From NCBI GenBank assembly GCA_036244855.1, contig BQKZ01002575.1:14778-71950 (forward strand): a stretch of 57,173 nt of DNA. The letters run 5' to 3'. Positions 12,243 to 25,605 of the stretch are shown piece after piece. Within the stretch, counting starts at the first letter, position 1, and each line of letters begins with the position of its first letter. The stretch comes from Temnopleurus reevesii (lineage: Eukaryota > Echinodermata > Echinoidea > Temnopleuroida > Temnopleuridae). Under the pieces are notes generated by a model. It had not been told where the DNA came from. It saw only the letters and a program-made list of their open reading frames with translations, and ran no database searches. A program made the position numbers and the translations under genes.

Positions 12243-12893
12243 TCCTATGAAGGCCAAAGTCAACTTTGCATTCCACAGGCCCGATGTTTAATTCCATGTA
12301 CGCGTTTAACTATATCGGAATGTTACATTAAATTGATTTGTGTCCATATGATTTATGTATTAAGTGCACGCAATAAGATTCTCCGAAACTAAATATAGAT
12401 CAAGCATTGAAGATAAGAATTAGCCTTATATTTTGCCATTCCTGTCACGACAAGGAACCCCGGGAAGATCAAACATTCGTATGTCTGCAACAAAATCATC
12501 TAAATTCAACATTTGTACATCAAATTAAAAAGACGGACATGATTGTTTTAAAATTCAGTCAATGTAGTCAGTCAATGTAGAGTTCTGTTTTATTTTTATA
12601 TCTTAAGGCTAAAGTCAACCCTATACGTCAATAGCCATCATAATACGCCTCATTGAATCAGTTTTCAAACTATTGCAAAAGTTGGGAAATGTTTAACTTA
12701 ACACTATGCGACAAACTGTCATTACAACTATTGTTAAAAAAAATATGCCAAACTTACGGTGGAATTGCAAAATCCCACCTTAAGTCGGACATATTTTAAA
12801 CTATTATTGTGGGGAAAGTATGTTGCCCCGTGTTCGGTAAGCTTTTGCCGATATATTCTTAAATAAACACATAAAGAATTAGGGGACACGCGT

Positions 12894-12916
12894 GACCAAC
12901 GAGGAACTCGTTGGTC
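12894..12916. other. Perfect 10-bp stem hairpin with 3-nt loop
   Basis: GACCAACGAG is followed by the loop GAA and then CTCGTTGGTC, a perfect inverted repeat. It stands alone in AT-rich DNA, with no T run after it and no obvious neighbour gene. Confidence 0.75.
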
Positions 12917-12979
12917 TGTTCTAGATATATGTACATGTTAGCCTCAGCCAAGTAATTCCTCGGCACATTGCTGCGTAGA

Positions 12980-13046
12980 ATAATCATAATAATAATAATA
13001 ATAATTACATTTATAAGGCGCTTTATACAGGTGTTTCAAAGCGCAA
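12980..13046 (+). repeat. AAT microsatellite plus TATAAGGCGC module (copy 2)
   Basis: An ATAATAATAAT run is followed by TTTATAAGGCGCTTTATACA and then TTTCAAAGCGCAAG. It has the same architecture as the copies at 6529 and 17607, with a G in place of one T in the core. Confidence 0.65.
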
Positions 13047-16000
13047 GGTGGTCTGTCTAATCATAATACCGGTAAAAAAACACACAAAAAAAAACAACCG
13101 GTAAAAACGGTTAACTAAATTCGGTTTACACTTGCCGTACCTTATTTCCTGATACAAACGTGAGACTGAAACGTTAGGCCGATCATTGTTAATATATGAT
13201 TAAAACAAACCTTGTGTTGGTAGGTTATACGTCAGAAAAAAGCCATGTCTACAAATAATACGTTTTTTTACCCTTATCATGTCATCATGTCTCTCAATGG
13301 ATTAAATCAACATTTTTTTAATATACAAGTTCAGGTCAAAATATTGAAATCCAGCTGCAGTTTTGCAAAAATCATCTCAGGGCGTTGTTAAGATATTCAT
13401 CTTTAAACCGATCAATATTCACAAAAATAGAGTCTTTATCGCGAAGACATCACATATTCGTGTGACGATGAATGCCCTGCTGCTATAAACATGGAAAAAT
13501 GATTTTAATGTGCACTTCATCAGGAAAGCAGGAGAGGAAAGGATCAAGTAGAGTATCCTAAAATCGATAATTTCAGCTTCCCTGCGCCATTTTTACGGTT
13601 AAAATGAGATTGGTGTAGCTGCGAAAGTATCACCGATATGATGTCATACTTCACGCTTAGTGTGATGCGTACCCAACCACGTGGTTCAGATAAATTGAAG
13701 GAAAGGAAGATGGACGGTTGGATCAGTACACGGTCTGATGGACGCCACTTTACAGAGGGAGATCTGTATTGACATGTTATCTAGACTGAGTGATTGGTCA
13801 ATACATTTGTAAGGGCATATTGTGTAAATGTTTACCCGATTTCGACCATAAAATGATTTTTTATTTTTAATCAATCTATTATTATTATTATCATTATTTA
13901 TTCGGCAAATTAAAAACGAAACAATTATAGGTTGAAAACAAAATAATTACAAGCTCCAGTATCTTTTTTTAATTTGAGCTGTTTTATAGTTAAACTTAAT
14001 TATTTGAACGAATTACTTTAACGTACTAAAATGCACTAGTTTTTGTCAGCTGTATGTCACATGATTTTAATGAAATAACTTATGGATATAACAACTCACA
14101 TAGTGAAAAGAACAGTCATGTCAGTGGCCCGTACACTCAAGCGACTTTCCTCTCTGAATTACGTGATTTTTAGCTTTATTCTGGATTTGCATCGTTGCGA
14201 GGGATAAAGATGAATCGACCGATAAAAAGGGTGAATTGATATCTATCTTTTGAATATGATGAGTATGCCGCGAGGTATTAAGAGATAGGCAGCTGGGTTC
14301 CAAGACTCCAAAATAAGAGGGTGGAATCGGAGATTATAGAGTCATGCTGAGTTAACGGTTTGCATTTTCTCAACCAAATTTCGTTATTTTTGTTTGCACT
14401 GCTATGAAAAAAAAAGGAAAAATACGGTAAATTTGATGTTAGAAGAATCGTCAGAATAAAAAAAATCTACAAATTCTATACAGCTGCATGTGGTAATACT
14501 AATAGCTTTAGGCAGCAGTCATAACAAAAACATGTCGCATGCAACCGTATATGAGCATAGCTATGTAAGCATAAATGTTATCTACACTACAATTAATAGA
14601 TTAATAGATGCATTTCAATTATCAAAAATTGAAGCTTTTCAAGTTATCTCAAGTTGGAAACCTATATGAAAAAGAATAGGGATAAAAAAAGTACAAGGCA
14701 GTTTTCGTTTGATGTCCGTCACGCACACATACAAAGCATTCATAGTTTTTATTCTTTTTACATCATTAAATACTGTTTTGTGACGTGCAGTTGTTTTCAT
14801 GTTGCTTAATTTAAAAAAAAAAAGGTTTATCACCATTATATAAGAACATTAATGTATATCCACGCTCGTGCAATAGAAAAGAAGAGAAAAGTTAATTCGG
14901 TCAAATTTAGACTTATCAATTTCACAAAGTTTCTTTGATGATATTTTTTGTTTTATTGTCTCTGAATTTAGCTTCTTCACTTCATCCTGGAAGACAAGAT
15001 TAGGACTGGTATGGCTGCCGAAATATAAAGAATGTTTAATTATATTTCATTCAATAGTGTAAAATGTGATATATTAAGGCATAATACACATATCAGCTAT
15101 ACTTGCGGGAAGAGAATGCCCTAAATCAACATATGATTAACCTTTTGAAATCAGAAAATTCAATAAAGTTTAATTTACAACGCGATGGAAGTGAATCGGT
15201 AAATCCTTTTGAAAATGACACCACTAATCACTGAGTTATCACAACCAAGGGCGTACTACGTGGGAGGGTGATCATACTACCAGTCTTTCTGCTTGTATAT
15301 ATACACAAAAAGCTTGTCAATTTACTATTTTTGATTGGGCCGGGTGCAAGTTTGTATGTCGATGGTCTAAAAAAACAACTGGAAACACCCCCCCCCCCCC
15401 CCCCCCCCCCGAACCTTATAGTTAAGGGCATGTGCGGATAGTTGCTAATCTTTTGCACGATCCTGCTCCGATATTAATAAATAGTTGGTCACAAAACTGT
15501 TGAAATTTATTATATAGTATTACAATTTTAGTCAAGCTCTTTCTCAGAAAAATCAGTGACACTTCCCCAATTATACTCCCTCCTGTTCACTATTTCTATC
15601 AAAATTGACGACAAAGTAGTAGTAGTAACCATTGTAGTTGTGTAGGAGGTACTGGGGTAGATTTGAAAGGCGTTTGTGTCGGGAAAGGGCTTTGTATTAC
15701 CATTCTTAAACAATAGGCTTGCATATATCAATTGAAAATTGGAAGGGGGGCTGTAGCCCCTTCCAGGTTCCGTGGTCCCTGTACACAATACAGGTCACTT
15801 CAAATACGACACAAAATTTACTCTCTTATATATCTGGGTAAAAGCATCACTCATTCGCAAATATTAAACTTTTTTTTTTAAATTTGAAATAGATTTATGC
15901 TTCGCTCGTATTAGAGTGAGGATATGACAAACCAATTATTTCTCGACCGTATTGCATCCCATTCTTTTCCTAGTGGAGTAGTGGTAAATATCAATCGAAA

Positions 16001-17606
16001 GGTTAAGGGGTCGTAGCAATCTCCGGAAACACAATAAAATATGTTGCAAAGAAATGATTCCGTGACCATTTACATATTTGTGCTATTTTCTACACATATA
16101 AAATGAATACTGCATATATCAAAAACAAGGTTAGAGGCGTTCAACATAATTTGCCATAATTGGTTTCTTTATAAACGTCCCACACGTCATCCAGTGGACT
16201 TTATTTAGACTAAACATAACATAAGCGAGTTAGTATTTTATTGCCTGATGCAACTGAATGATGGATGAAGCATTTTGGCAATGCTAGATTGAAACTGCCT
16301 TGTTTTCATTGTATATATATATTCGGGAATATTTTTATGACCTCATCCTTGGTATGCCGATCAAAATAAAATCATATTCATCGTGCTTCGATGATTAGCC
16401 CTCAGACACGAAGGTTGGAAGCTAAATCTGGTACACGAACGCTTTCTAATCGTAAAAGTCAGCATGATATCTAAAGAATAGACCTTTCAAGGAATTCTGC
16501 AGTATTTCTGCGTGTTGCATTATAATTGTTCATAAATCATATTAATGTACTTGTGTAAAGCAAGGGAAGACCTTAATTATGGCGGTAGAATATAGTCAAT
16601 AAAATATATATGTTTTGAATATGAGATTATTGGTGAACGATTCGGCCAGTATTCAGAAGTCTTTTTTTATATATACATTTCCCTTGTTAACGGTGCAGGG
16701 AACCTTCTTCTAGATTAGTAATGCTCAAGCTTTCATCAGATGTGACTGTTAGAAATTAGTTTTACATTTTGCATTTTAGATTTGCGAGCTTTCCCACGTC
16801 GGAAAGTATAGCTCTTCCATCCGTTTGATTCTGAATGGTCACCATGTTATTTTCTATTCTTCAAACGTTGCTTACTTTTGTCAAATGTTGCATTTTTTCC
16901 TACAATCCCCACAATCACAATATGAAATAAAACTACTGCGGGGTAATTGTCGAGCTATAATAAGAACTGTTAAGTGCCGGTGACCTAACGTGACAGTATG
17001 GTGCCAAAAAGGGTCGAGACAATTTATCACAGTGTGCTCTTGAAGGCCGTCCAAGCTATGAACCAGATGCAAATCTCTGGTCGCTTAATGCAAATCACGT
17101 TTCTAACATGCGGCTGGTCTCCATATTTGGGAAAGGCAACATTGTCATTCTTGAACGGCTTGACATGAGGTATACTACTCCTACCCATTTCAGCGCCATT
17201 AAAAATAGATGGAAAGAGAGAGAGAGAGATAACACAGAGACTATCATGGTATGGCATTGAAGTCTGTGACTCTTAGTTTTTACCAACCTGGAACAGTTCT
17301 TTTGAGAGAGAAATACTATGATCGATCGGTTCTTGGTAATTAACTATCACATTTCCTCAACGGCGGTGACAGAATACGCAGCTTTTGCACGTGGTGTTTG
17401 AGGAGTGACAATGTCTTAAAAGTACACAAGGTTAAATGTTGACGAGATAGGTCTACGTCAGCCCATCCTGATTTGAAATGAGCAAAATGAATCAAAATTG
17501 TTGATATATTAAAAAGTGCCAATGGTCATTCCAAATCTATTGAAGCCACCTTTTTTGATCGATCATTTTGATTTTCGAAGTTGCCGACCAAAGATCAGCT
17601 AAATGA
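13047..17606. other. AT-rich sequence with poly-C tract, no gene seen
   Basis: There is a 23-bp poly-C run at 15388-15410 and a short ATT repeat at 13877-13899. A GGGGCTGTAGCCCC palindrome near 15747-15761 is followed by TGGTCCCTGTA. The related palindrome-plus-TGGTCC order recurs at 21127-21180. A GA run lies at 17215-17228. No coding frame shows a recognisable domain. Confidence 0.45.
15388..15410. repeat. Poly-C tract, 23 bp
   Basis: An uninterrupted C run in an otherwise AT-rich region. Exact length is prone to sequencing error. Confidence 0.85.
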
Positions 17607-17684
17607 CATAATAGTGCATAATAATATAATAAGTCTGTATTTATATAGCGCTTAATAAAATTTTCTCTAAGAGCTTTACAAAGT
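17607..17684 (+). repeat. AAT-rich plus TATATAGCGC module (copy 3)
   Basis: ATAATAGTGCATAATAATATAATAAG precedes TTTATATAGCGCTTAATAAA and then AAGAGCTTTACAAAG. This third copy has the best-preserved distal GAGCTTTACAAAG word. Confidence 0.65.
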
Positions 17685-19318
17685 TTGCTTCCAAACTAAA
17701 TTATTGGACAACTTTTGTTCGACTGAACACCAACCATCGAATAACTGTTTCCTTATGCAATATTTCCCTCTAGGTATCCGGTTTTGGAAATGAGAACCAA
17801 AATACCCACTTCGGGGCAAAACAAAATTTCAAGGGTCGGATTCATAATGACCTATATGTTGGGCAAAGTATTTTAATATTGAACCATCTTCTTCCGATCA
17901 TAGAACTCGTGTTTCACATTTGTTTTTACAGAATCAATAATTGTTGCCAATGTAAAGATCACAAATAATGTTTTCTTTTAATTTGGTCTAAATGAAAAGC
18001 GCTTTATTCTAGATCACGCGACAGGACTGCAGAATATCTGGGTTTGGCGAAGCGCCGCCCAGAATGTATGATGTTGTCTTTAACTTACACTGATGCAATG
18101 TTTACGGTAGCCGTATGTACTTTCCATTGATTAGATCATCTTCGCCCCTCTCTGAATCTCTGTGAGGCATGAAGGGAATGTGTTTTTCTTTCAGTCGGAA
18201 TGACGTAATAGATTTCAGAACATAAGAATGGAGGTTGAAATAGTATCTCGAGAACCTGCAGAGACAAAACTCTATTAAAATTGGAGTAGAAAATAGGAAA
18301 GACTCGCACAAGAGCTCACAACTTTCCATTGAAGGCTGTATAATCACCATTACAATCTCAGAGAACCCAGAAAACTTTGGTTAAAATAGACATCAGGATT
18401 TGATATGTACGAATGTACATGTACAATGTTTATAGAATGTTGAGAAAACGTGTAAAAGTATGTCATGAATCACATGACCGGAAGTAATTTTAGACCGTAT
18501 CTGACTGTCAATTTACTTTAAGTTAAGAATGATTTACAAAGATGACGATCAACATATATATGATGATCCACCTGACTGGTAATAGTACAAATACAAATGT
18601 TGAGGAAGTATGATCCACAATAAAACTCCGCATATATTATAATTTGTCATATTTGCACATTCCAAGGTAAGTAATTCACATTTCTTCAACCGTCAACTCT
18701 AACTTATATCCACACGAAACAGAAATGTCGAGCGACTTTGTATCGTGGCAGTTAGAGAAAGATACCGGGCAATATTAGAATAATAGGTCGCGAATAATGG
18801 GATGGCGGTATTGATCAATTGATTTCACCTGTCTCGACAGCTGCAATGTTTCCCTTCCCGTTGACGAAATTCAATAAATTGCCTTAAATTCATCCTTTTA
18901 GGAGCTAAGAGGAGTATAGCAATGATTATCGAGAAGATTCGCCATCTTATGTGCTCCGAGGTAAAGTCGGAAATTGATCGTGATGACGAATGAGTTATAA
19001 GAAAGCATATACAGCAAACACAGTGCTAAGTAAACTGATATTATTCCGGAAAATAAGTAACATGCAATGCACTTTTATAGATTATATCTAATTTAAGCCT
19101 TCTGACAAGAATTTTGAACGAGGGAGACGAAAGGAGCACATGATGTACATTAATATGTTGTTGTACACGTTGACCAATCTATCGAGTGGAACGTTGATTC
19201 TATTTATATCTAAGACATTGTAAAACTCATCATAAATAGAATGCTAGCCATTTGAATGTTAAACATGTACATACCCTTCCTTTGAACCATATCAACAACG
19301 ACATCTTAATGTGAACTG
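17685..19318. other. AT-rich sequence, no feature seen
   Basis: I find no coding, RNA or transposon signature. The open frame on minus at 18102-18350 has no recognisable domain. Confidence 0.4.
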
Positions 19319-19800
19319 GACTTGAAGTCCACTTCAAATGGAAGGTCTGAATGGGACAAGCGGTCACAAGAGTGGACTTCCAAACTGGTTTGGAAATCTT
19401 CTTCGCGAGGTTGATTTTCGTGACCAGGAATCAGTTCAGCTTGTAATTTGAACGCTCAACACTTGTAAAGTGGCCTGAAGTGGTGATCTTTAACCTTGAG
19501 GTGATCTTGGATCATTTGCAAGAGTGCAACGGTAATCGCGGGAAGAACGTGACCAGCTGTCTATCCGTCGCCTATCAACAGAGGCACTTTGCGTAAAGTG
19601 GACTTCAAATCCACTTTGTGGGCCTCTAGGTCTAAACATGACATCACTGACTTTCCGAACCGGCTCTTGAAACTAGTTTAGTGGAAGCCGCTTTCGAAAA
19701 ATAGAATTGAACGGGGTCTTAGTGAACGCTCACAAACTGGCCCTTGGAACTGGTTTAAGAAATGAGCCTTGCGAAGGTCACTTTTGACATGTGAATGTGA
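19319..19800. repeat. Composite repeat: palindromes and three diverged direct copies
   Basis: Two imperfect palindromes built on GTGGACTTCAA(A/G)TCCACTT occur near 19319-19342 and 19597-19619. A diverged unit of about 50 bp (a CTGG word, then CTTGGAACTGGTTTA, then GCCTTGCGA) occurs three times in the same orientation near 19377-19430, 19658-19700 and 19735-19785. The outer two copies keep extended similarity: GCGGTCACA against ACGCTCACA upstream, and the CGAGGTTG/CGAAGGTCAC part downstream. The block is more GC-rich than its flanks. It is probably an old element with internal repeats, and its type is unknown. Confidence 0.5.
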
Positions 19801-22606
19801 ACGACGTCATATTAGCCTATCACTGATAAAAACATGGAGCAGTGGTATTGTAGAACACCAGCTACTGTACTTTCTAAATCCTCCCTCATTTTCAGGCACA
19901 TTTGCACTTTTGGGAGGTTATGAATAAATTTCGAGACAAATTCAATGTCTATTTTTATACATCAAAATTCTTTTCATTTCAATATTTGCCATGTATATTT
20001 TCATATCGCAATAAATGAAAAGGAAAATACTTTCCAGGTGCTCATTAGAACTATCAGTAATGATGCTGAAAATTCGTAATTCAAAGGAGGCCTGGTACAG
20101 CATGACTTGCGAAAATGATCTACACATGAGGATATCGCAATGTGTGATCTCTTTTATTACTTCTAATATATATACAATTACCTTTACATTTTTTTGGGTT
20201 ATGTCACAATAGGAATGTAAAACGATATGAACTATTTTCCTTATATAAAGTCGGTCATGGGATAATAGATCCATAATATGCTGTGTATTAAACAAACTGT
20301 TCGGACACAGCAATCACAAGCCAGTTCCGATTTGGATACAAAGAAGCATTGAATTGCCGTTCGAGTTAATCTTACGGAAATAGAATTATATCGTGCTATA
20401 TGAAAGTTCCGTTACAAAGCTTATCTCTTTTTTGTCATGTCATTATTATTGTAATGTGTATGACAGGACATTACAAAAAAATAAAGATTGTGATTGCTGT
20501 GTTGTGACGAAATTCAAACATTTGGCACGTGTATTTCAAAGTTCTCTGAAAACATTCGTCAGTGGATTTCAAAGTGTAACTGCAGCTTTGGACAAAAAGA
20601 TTATTAAAAATGTGTCAGATAGGAATTGTATGTACCAGCACTATATATATATTATTCTATTGTCATGATTGTAGAGCTTGACAAATTGATCACTCTAACT
20701 CAATTCTAAGACGAATTGCCAAGGCAAATGTGATAGTGTAAAACAGTATAATCCCATCGGAATTGGGATTGCATTTTAGGTCTTTATTGATGGACATGAA
20801 ATGGAGCATTGTGGATGTAGGTAAGTAATTCATCGTTTACTTCTAAGGCTCTGCAAAGACTTTCACCCAAGACGTGGCCTCGATGAATGAATATCAAGAA
20901 CACTATTAGCCTTCAAACAGTTCCAGTGACCCAGAAAAGCATTTTTATTCTATGTTTACAACACCACCACAACAAGTACAAGATCAAGAAAGCTTCCAAT
21001 TTCAGGTTTGTGAAGAAGCAGTATGTAGTATTTGTGGAACATTTACTGTTTTTTAATGTAATGTGTATCAGTGGAGGTTGTGTGTCGTGATTTTAGACAC
21101 TGCCCTAAGTATTTACTTTAAAAAAGGGGTGGCAGCCCCTCCCTCCCCCCCCCCCCCCCCCCCCCCCCCCCCCNTGGTCCTATAGATCACAGTAAATATT
21201 ATTTTAGAAACACGAATGGTCGGCTAGATTGAATGACTAAGAAAAAATAATACATTTCCATGAATAGATTAAATATCTACTTGAAATCAGCCAATCGCCT
21301 GACGGAAATAGGATGTATGATATTAAGAAAAGTAACCATATTCATAGTTTTTATTCAACGGCGAGGACAAATAACGAAAGATGGTTTTCGTTTCCGAAAC
21401 ATTATGTCAGCAAATGATAACAAAAGCGTCAAAGGTCTGTGCCTGGTTTAGAAGGTTACCATGACCTTGCATACTATTATATGTTCTGAATGCACAAGCA
21501 CGGGGAAAATATACCGAGTGGGAATCCAGTGAGAAGCAAATGAATGAAGACGAGAGGATAGAGGCGAGAATAATGATGTTATTATTAGCCCATTTTGGTA
21601 ATTACGCATGAGGCGGTGCTTCGGGAGGGAGGGAAATCAGATTGTTCTGGAAGCTGTCCGATAGTATGCTATCTTCATCTTTTAGGCAGAGCGTGCTTCA
21701 TTGGAGCTACGAAGCGATGGGGTTGTGCTCACTGAGAGACCGCCAAACAGACAACAGTTCCTCTTTGGTGGCTGGGATGGTAAACAGATTGGCCCGTGTT
21801 GTCGAAAGCTCCTTAACATTAAGGTCGGGTTTTTAATCCCTCCCAAGAGGTTGGAATTAGCTCATAAGCCTGATTTGAAAAGCGACAAACAATGCAGGTT
21901 GGATTTTTGGTAACCTGTTATCACTAAAAATGTTTATAACAACGGATGTGCTATTGTCAGATTTCTATGTGATTTTATTGTTTTAGATTTCTTGAGATAA
22001 CACAATTATAATCAAAGAATCATGTAGTGTATGTAACATAAGTGTCCTTTTCATGTTGGCTTCATTTTGTCATTATTATTGAGTTATTTCCTACATCCGA
22101 TATTACAAATAAGCCAATCTAAGTATACCTTGGAGTTGATTAACATGTAAGCAATTTGTCTCTTGTGGTCGCCTTTTTTAAATAAATGATTCATAGCTTG
22201 TGTAAAAATTATTTCATTTGTAGATAACTATTGTGATTTATATGATCTGATCTTTAACCAATGTTAAGATTCATCATGCAAAAGTAATTCAACGCTTTTA
22301 TGCGAGATTCAACAAAAGATATCAAGTCCAAACCTCTTTGGGATTTCTTTAATTTCTTATACTGACAAAATATTCAGCAAATATCTTTTCCTTTTAATCC
22401 TTCTCAGACATCTTAAAATGAATCTAGCCCTTTTGCACAAAACATCTGACATAATATGATGAAATCACATACTTGGGTTTTTTAGTAAAAAAAAAAAAAA
22501 TACCGAATTTTCTATGCCCAGGTAACATTATCGGCTTAAAACATAAAATAGGTACGATTAAATGAAAATTGATCGTAGCTCTACTGTACATATATTTTAA
22601 GATGAA
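19801..22606. other. AT-rich sequence, no supportable gene
   Basis: The longest non-repetitive open frame of the window, 123 codons on minus at 19942-20313, lies here. I recognise no domain in it. Its Ile/Leu/Tyr/Cys-rich composition and the AT-rich DNA fit a chance frame, although an exon cannot be excluded. A 91-codon plus frame at 20393-20668 is equally anonymous. Confidence 0.35.
21145..21174. repeat. Poly-C tract of at least 29 bp ending in an N
   Basis: C29 at 21145-21173 is followed by the only ambiguous base in the window. A GGGGTGGCAGCCCC near-palindrome lies directly upstream (21126-21139), and TGGTCCTATAG directly downstream. True length is unknown, and the N suggests that base calling or assembly stopped at the homopolymer. 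Confidence 0.85.
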
Positions 22607-22640
22607 CTGCATCTATTATGTTACTGCATCTATTATGTTA
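22607..22640. repeat. Perfect 17-bp tandem duplication
   Basis: CTGCATCTATTATGTTA occurs twice, head to tail, without mismatch. The identity suggests a recent event. Confidence 0.85.
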
Positions 22641-24942
22641 CAGACCCTAGAACTGTAATTATTCTTAATCGTTATCCTTTTTAGATATTAAAGACATTTG
22701 AGAACAAACTATTTTGTTTTGACTGAATGAAAATACAATCATATGTCAATGTGAAGCAGTTTGAAGGATATTTCTTTATTATCGTACTTTTTTAATTATG
22801 ATTATTGAAGATCTGTGTGTATATCTCCTGTACATACTTGCATTCATTCACACGCCTATTCAAAAGCATACACTAAGCATCATTATATTCAGTTCCTGAC
22901 CACTTTCGCTCCTAATGAAAATGCAAACCACAACATTAACCTACTCCCATAATCCTAACTCCATAATGTCTGCCGAGTATGCGCCTTTGCTATTGTATTC
23001 CCTCTATATACCATCTGGATACCACCACTCACATTTCCAATTTTTTCATAATTGAAATTTTATAAACGCAATCTCGCCTAATTATTGTTGATATTTGATC
23101 ACCTATTCCCCTCATAAACTCTTCTCCCACGCCTATTCTCTTCATTTACTCTCCATCTCTCTCCCTATCTCATTCATTAGTCGAATAGTGTCCAAAGAAA
23201 ATTGATATTGTCCTTGAACTGAATGAAAAATTCCAGAGAAAAGATTTATTGCTAGCCGAATACAAAATAGGACAAGAATCATTTCATATATTTATATTGA
23301 GACATTTATTTTGTTCAGGCTGTTCCTGGGATTCCAATGTTGACCATTGTTTACCAGCGGAAATTTTTTTTCTCAGGAAGTGTGGTCCAAATATCGATGA
23401 TTATTCTATTAAAAGGAAGTAAAATGTGATGTTAGAGCATATCATCCATTAAAACCGTGTTGGAAAACAGCTGTGGAACACATTGACTCCCAAAGTATTT
23501 CTTCTAAAAGAACAAGGAGATAGATGTTGAATAATCTTTAGATATTAACGACTATATTCATCCCCGCTTTTACTATGTTGTTCTGCTCGTGGAGCAATGT
23601 AAGTGAAAGAACGCGTGGAAATAAGATTAACATGGACAATCATTAGATTAATAGATTTATTTAGATATTGAGATACTACCTTAGACGAGGTTTGTAGTTC
23701 ATGTGAGAAAATTTAAAAAAAAATAAAAGTTTATATTTATTGCCTTGGTTAAAATGCCATTTTACATCCAATTTTAGTACATCACGTTATTTTTTTTTAT
23801 AACTGCATGTGCATTGTTTCACGTGACCGTTTGATTTTAAGATGTGCAGATACTCTTCAACATCCGTATCTGTCTTTGGTTCGTTAATAGGCGTATATAT
23901 GTTCTATTATTATTTTTCGTAATTTTTTTTATGTGCACGTATGTTTGTTTCTTTGTGAATATGAGTATAACTAAACAGGTTTGCATTTACATTTGCTTTT
24001 CAGTTATTTCTTTACAACAAACATTATTAGGTGTGAACATAAATGCTATTTACACCAATTATGGGAGAATGTTTGTAACGGGTTCTATGCACGCACGCTG
24101 TTAATAGTGTGTGTGTATTTTGCTATATGTTTATGCGGCTGTGTATGTGTGCTGTACATGTTTGTATGTATATGTATGTTTTGTACATGTGTTTGTGTGT
24201 AGGTGAATAGGTGCAATTGTGTGGTATACGTGTCTATAAAACGAAATTGAAATGCAACACTTTCATATCTACTGTAGATATAGACACGAATACAACACTT
24301 TATCTTATTCTTTGCTATATATGTTTTTCATGCTTATATCATTTCGTGTTATTTTTTAGTTTATCTTTATCTATATTCATACTTGCTCCATAAAATAACA
24401 ACATCTAATATTATTTCAGGCGGAGCATCACGAAGCATAAAGAATTTTAGTAAAAAAAAAGAAATAGAAGTACAATCCATGGTGGAGAAAAAAATTATAT
24501 GGAATACTAAACTAATATGATTCAGGGAAAGAAATTTTGTTTTCACACTAAAGAAAAAGGTTACATAAATTTCTCTCATTTTTAAAAAAATATCTTGTAA
24601 TATTTTTTCGAAATTGTTATCCTTAAATACATTCCAATTCGTTACTCTGTACCATTATTCTTTTAAAGATATTCAGTCTTCCACTAATTAACTCATCTCA
24701 TCTCATTTTCTCTAACTACTGCCGCCTTTCTTCCTTCTATTTCTTGTCTCTCCCACGCTGTAATTCCATCTCTTTGTGTATCCAAACCCTGCTCACACAA
24801 CACTTGACATTTGACGCTTTTGTTCACCCTCTTTCTTCCAAAAGGCTGACTACATTTCCTGCTTTCATTTCCTCACTCCAGTCCTATACAGATTCTATTT
24901 CTCTTCCTCTGTTTGTACACTAAATCTAAACCAGCATGTGGG
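22641..24942. other. AT-rich and GT-containing sequence, no gene seen
   Basis: Contains a degenerate GTATGT/GTGT stretch at about 24095-24205, which yields a Cys/Val-rich frame. Nothing else is recognisable. Confidence 0.4.
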
Positions 24943-25080
24943 ACTGACCGGGAGTGCCAGCTAAGATAACGAGTGAGGCGGCGGACACGGGAGGGTCATA
25001 GATTCGCATCCGGCGACAAATTTGTCACATCGAGAATTCCGCCTTGAAAAATTGATACCTATTTCTGTGACTGTCATTTC
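24943..25080 (+). mobile_element. Probable tRNA-headed SINE, diverged
   Basis: A GC-richer block holds an A-box-like GCCAGCTAAGATAACGAGTG and, about 27 bp later, a B-box-like ATAGATTCGCATCC. A body with CGACAAATTTGTCACATCGAG then follows. The spacing fits a tRNA-derived head, but both boxes depart from consensus. The AAATTTGTC word of the body also occurs in the SINE at 88-235, which supports kinship. Confidence 0.4.
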
Positions 25081-25605
25081 TTGATTAATGGCAGTGTGAC
25101 AAGATCTGCTTTCGTACCACTCGAACTATTAATCTCTAACATCCCTTTCCCGATATTTCCTTTCTTTGTCTGATTGGTGTGGGATACTCTCCTATGTTGA
25201 GTCTTAGAAATTCTAAGCTTCGTGTGAAATAATATACGTTTGCTCTATATAGGTTGCATGTTCGGTATATTGTGAACTATATCCCAAATTGGTATATACT
25301 TTTGAAACGCCACCCCTAGCACGCCCCAATATTAGAAAAATACAGGTAAGGTCACCTTAAAAGAATAGAGACACCCCCATCCAAAGAGATAAAACAAAAA
25401 CAATGAAAAGGCATCCTCTTTGAAAAATCCTGGGTAAGAGCAAAACTAAAATTGCGGTATTTGAACGATACTTTTTTTCAATAAGTTGACACGATATCTT
25501 CAAAATGCACGTAATATAATTCATTTTCAATGGAAATCACGTGTATTAAATCTGCCAAATAATTTCACGTTAGACACCTGCACGTGAATACGATGTTATG
25601 TTACT
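25081..25605. other. AT-rich sequence, no feature seen
   Basis: No gene, RNA or arm pair recognised. A CACGATATCTTCAAAA word at 25490 resembles internal words of the block that follows and may be a diverged edge of it. Confidence 0.35.

Noticed and set aside
19942..20313. 123-codon minus-strand open frame
   Set aside because: No recognisable domain, Ile/Leu/Tyr-rich composition typical of AT-rich chance frames, no clear splice sites or neighbours. Kept only as a note.
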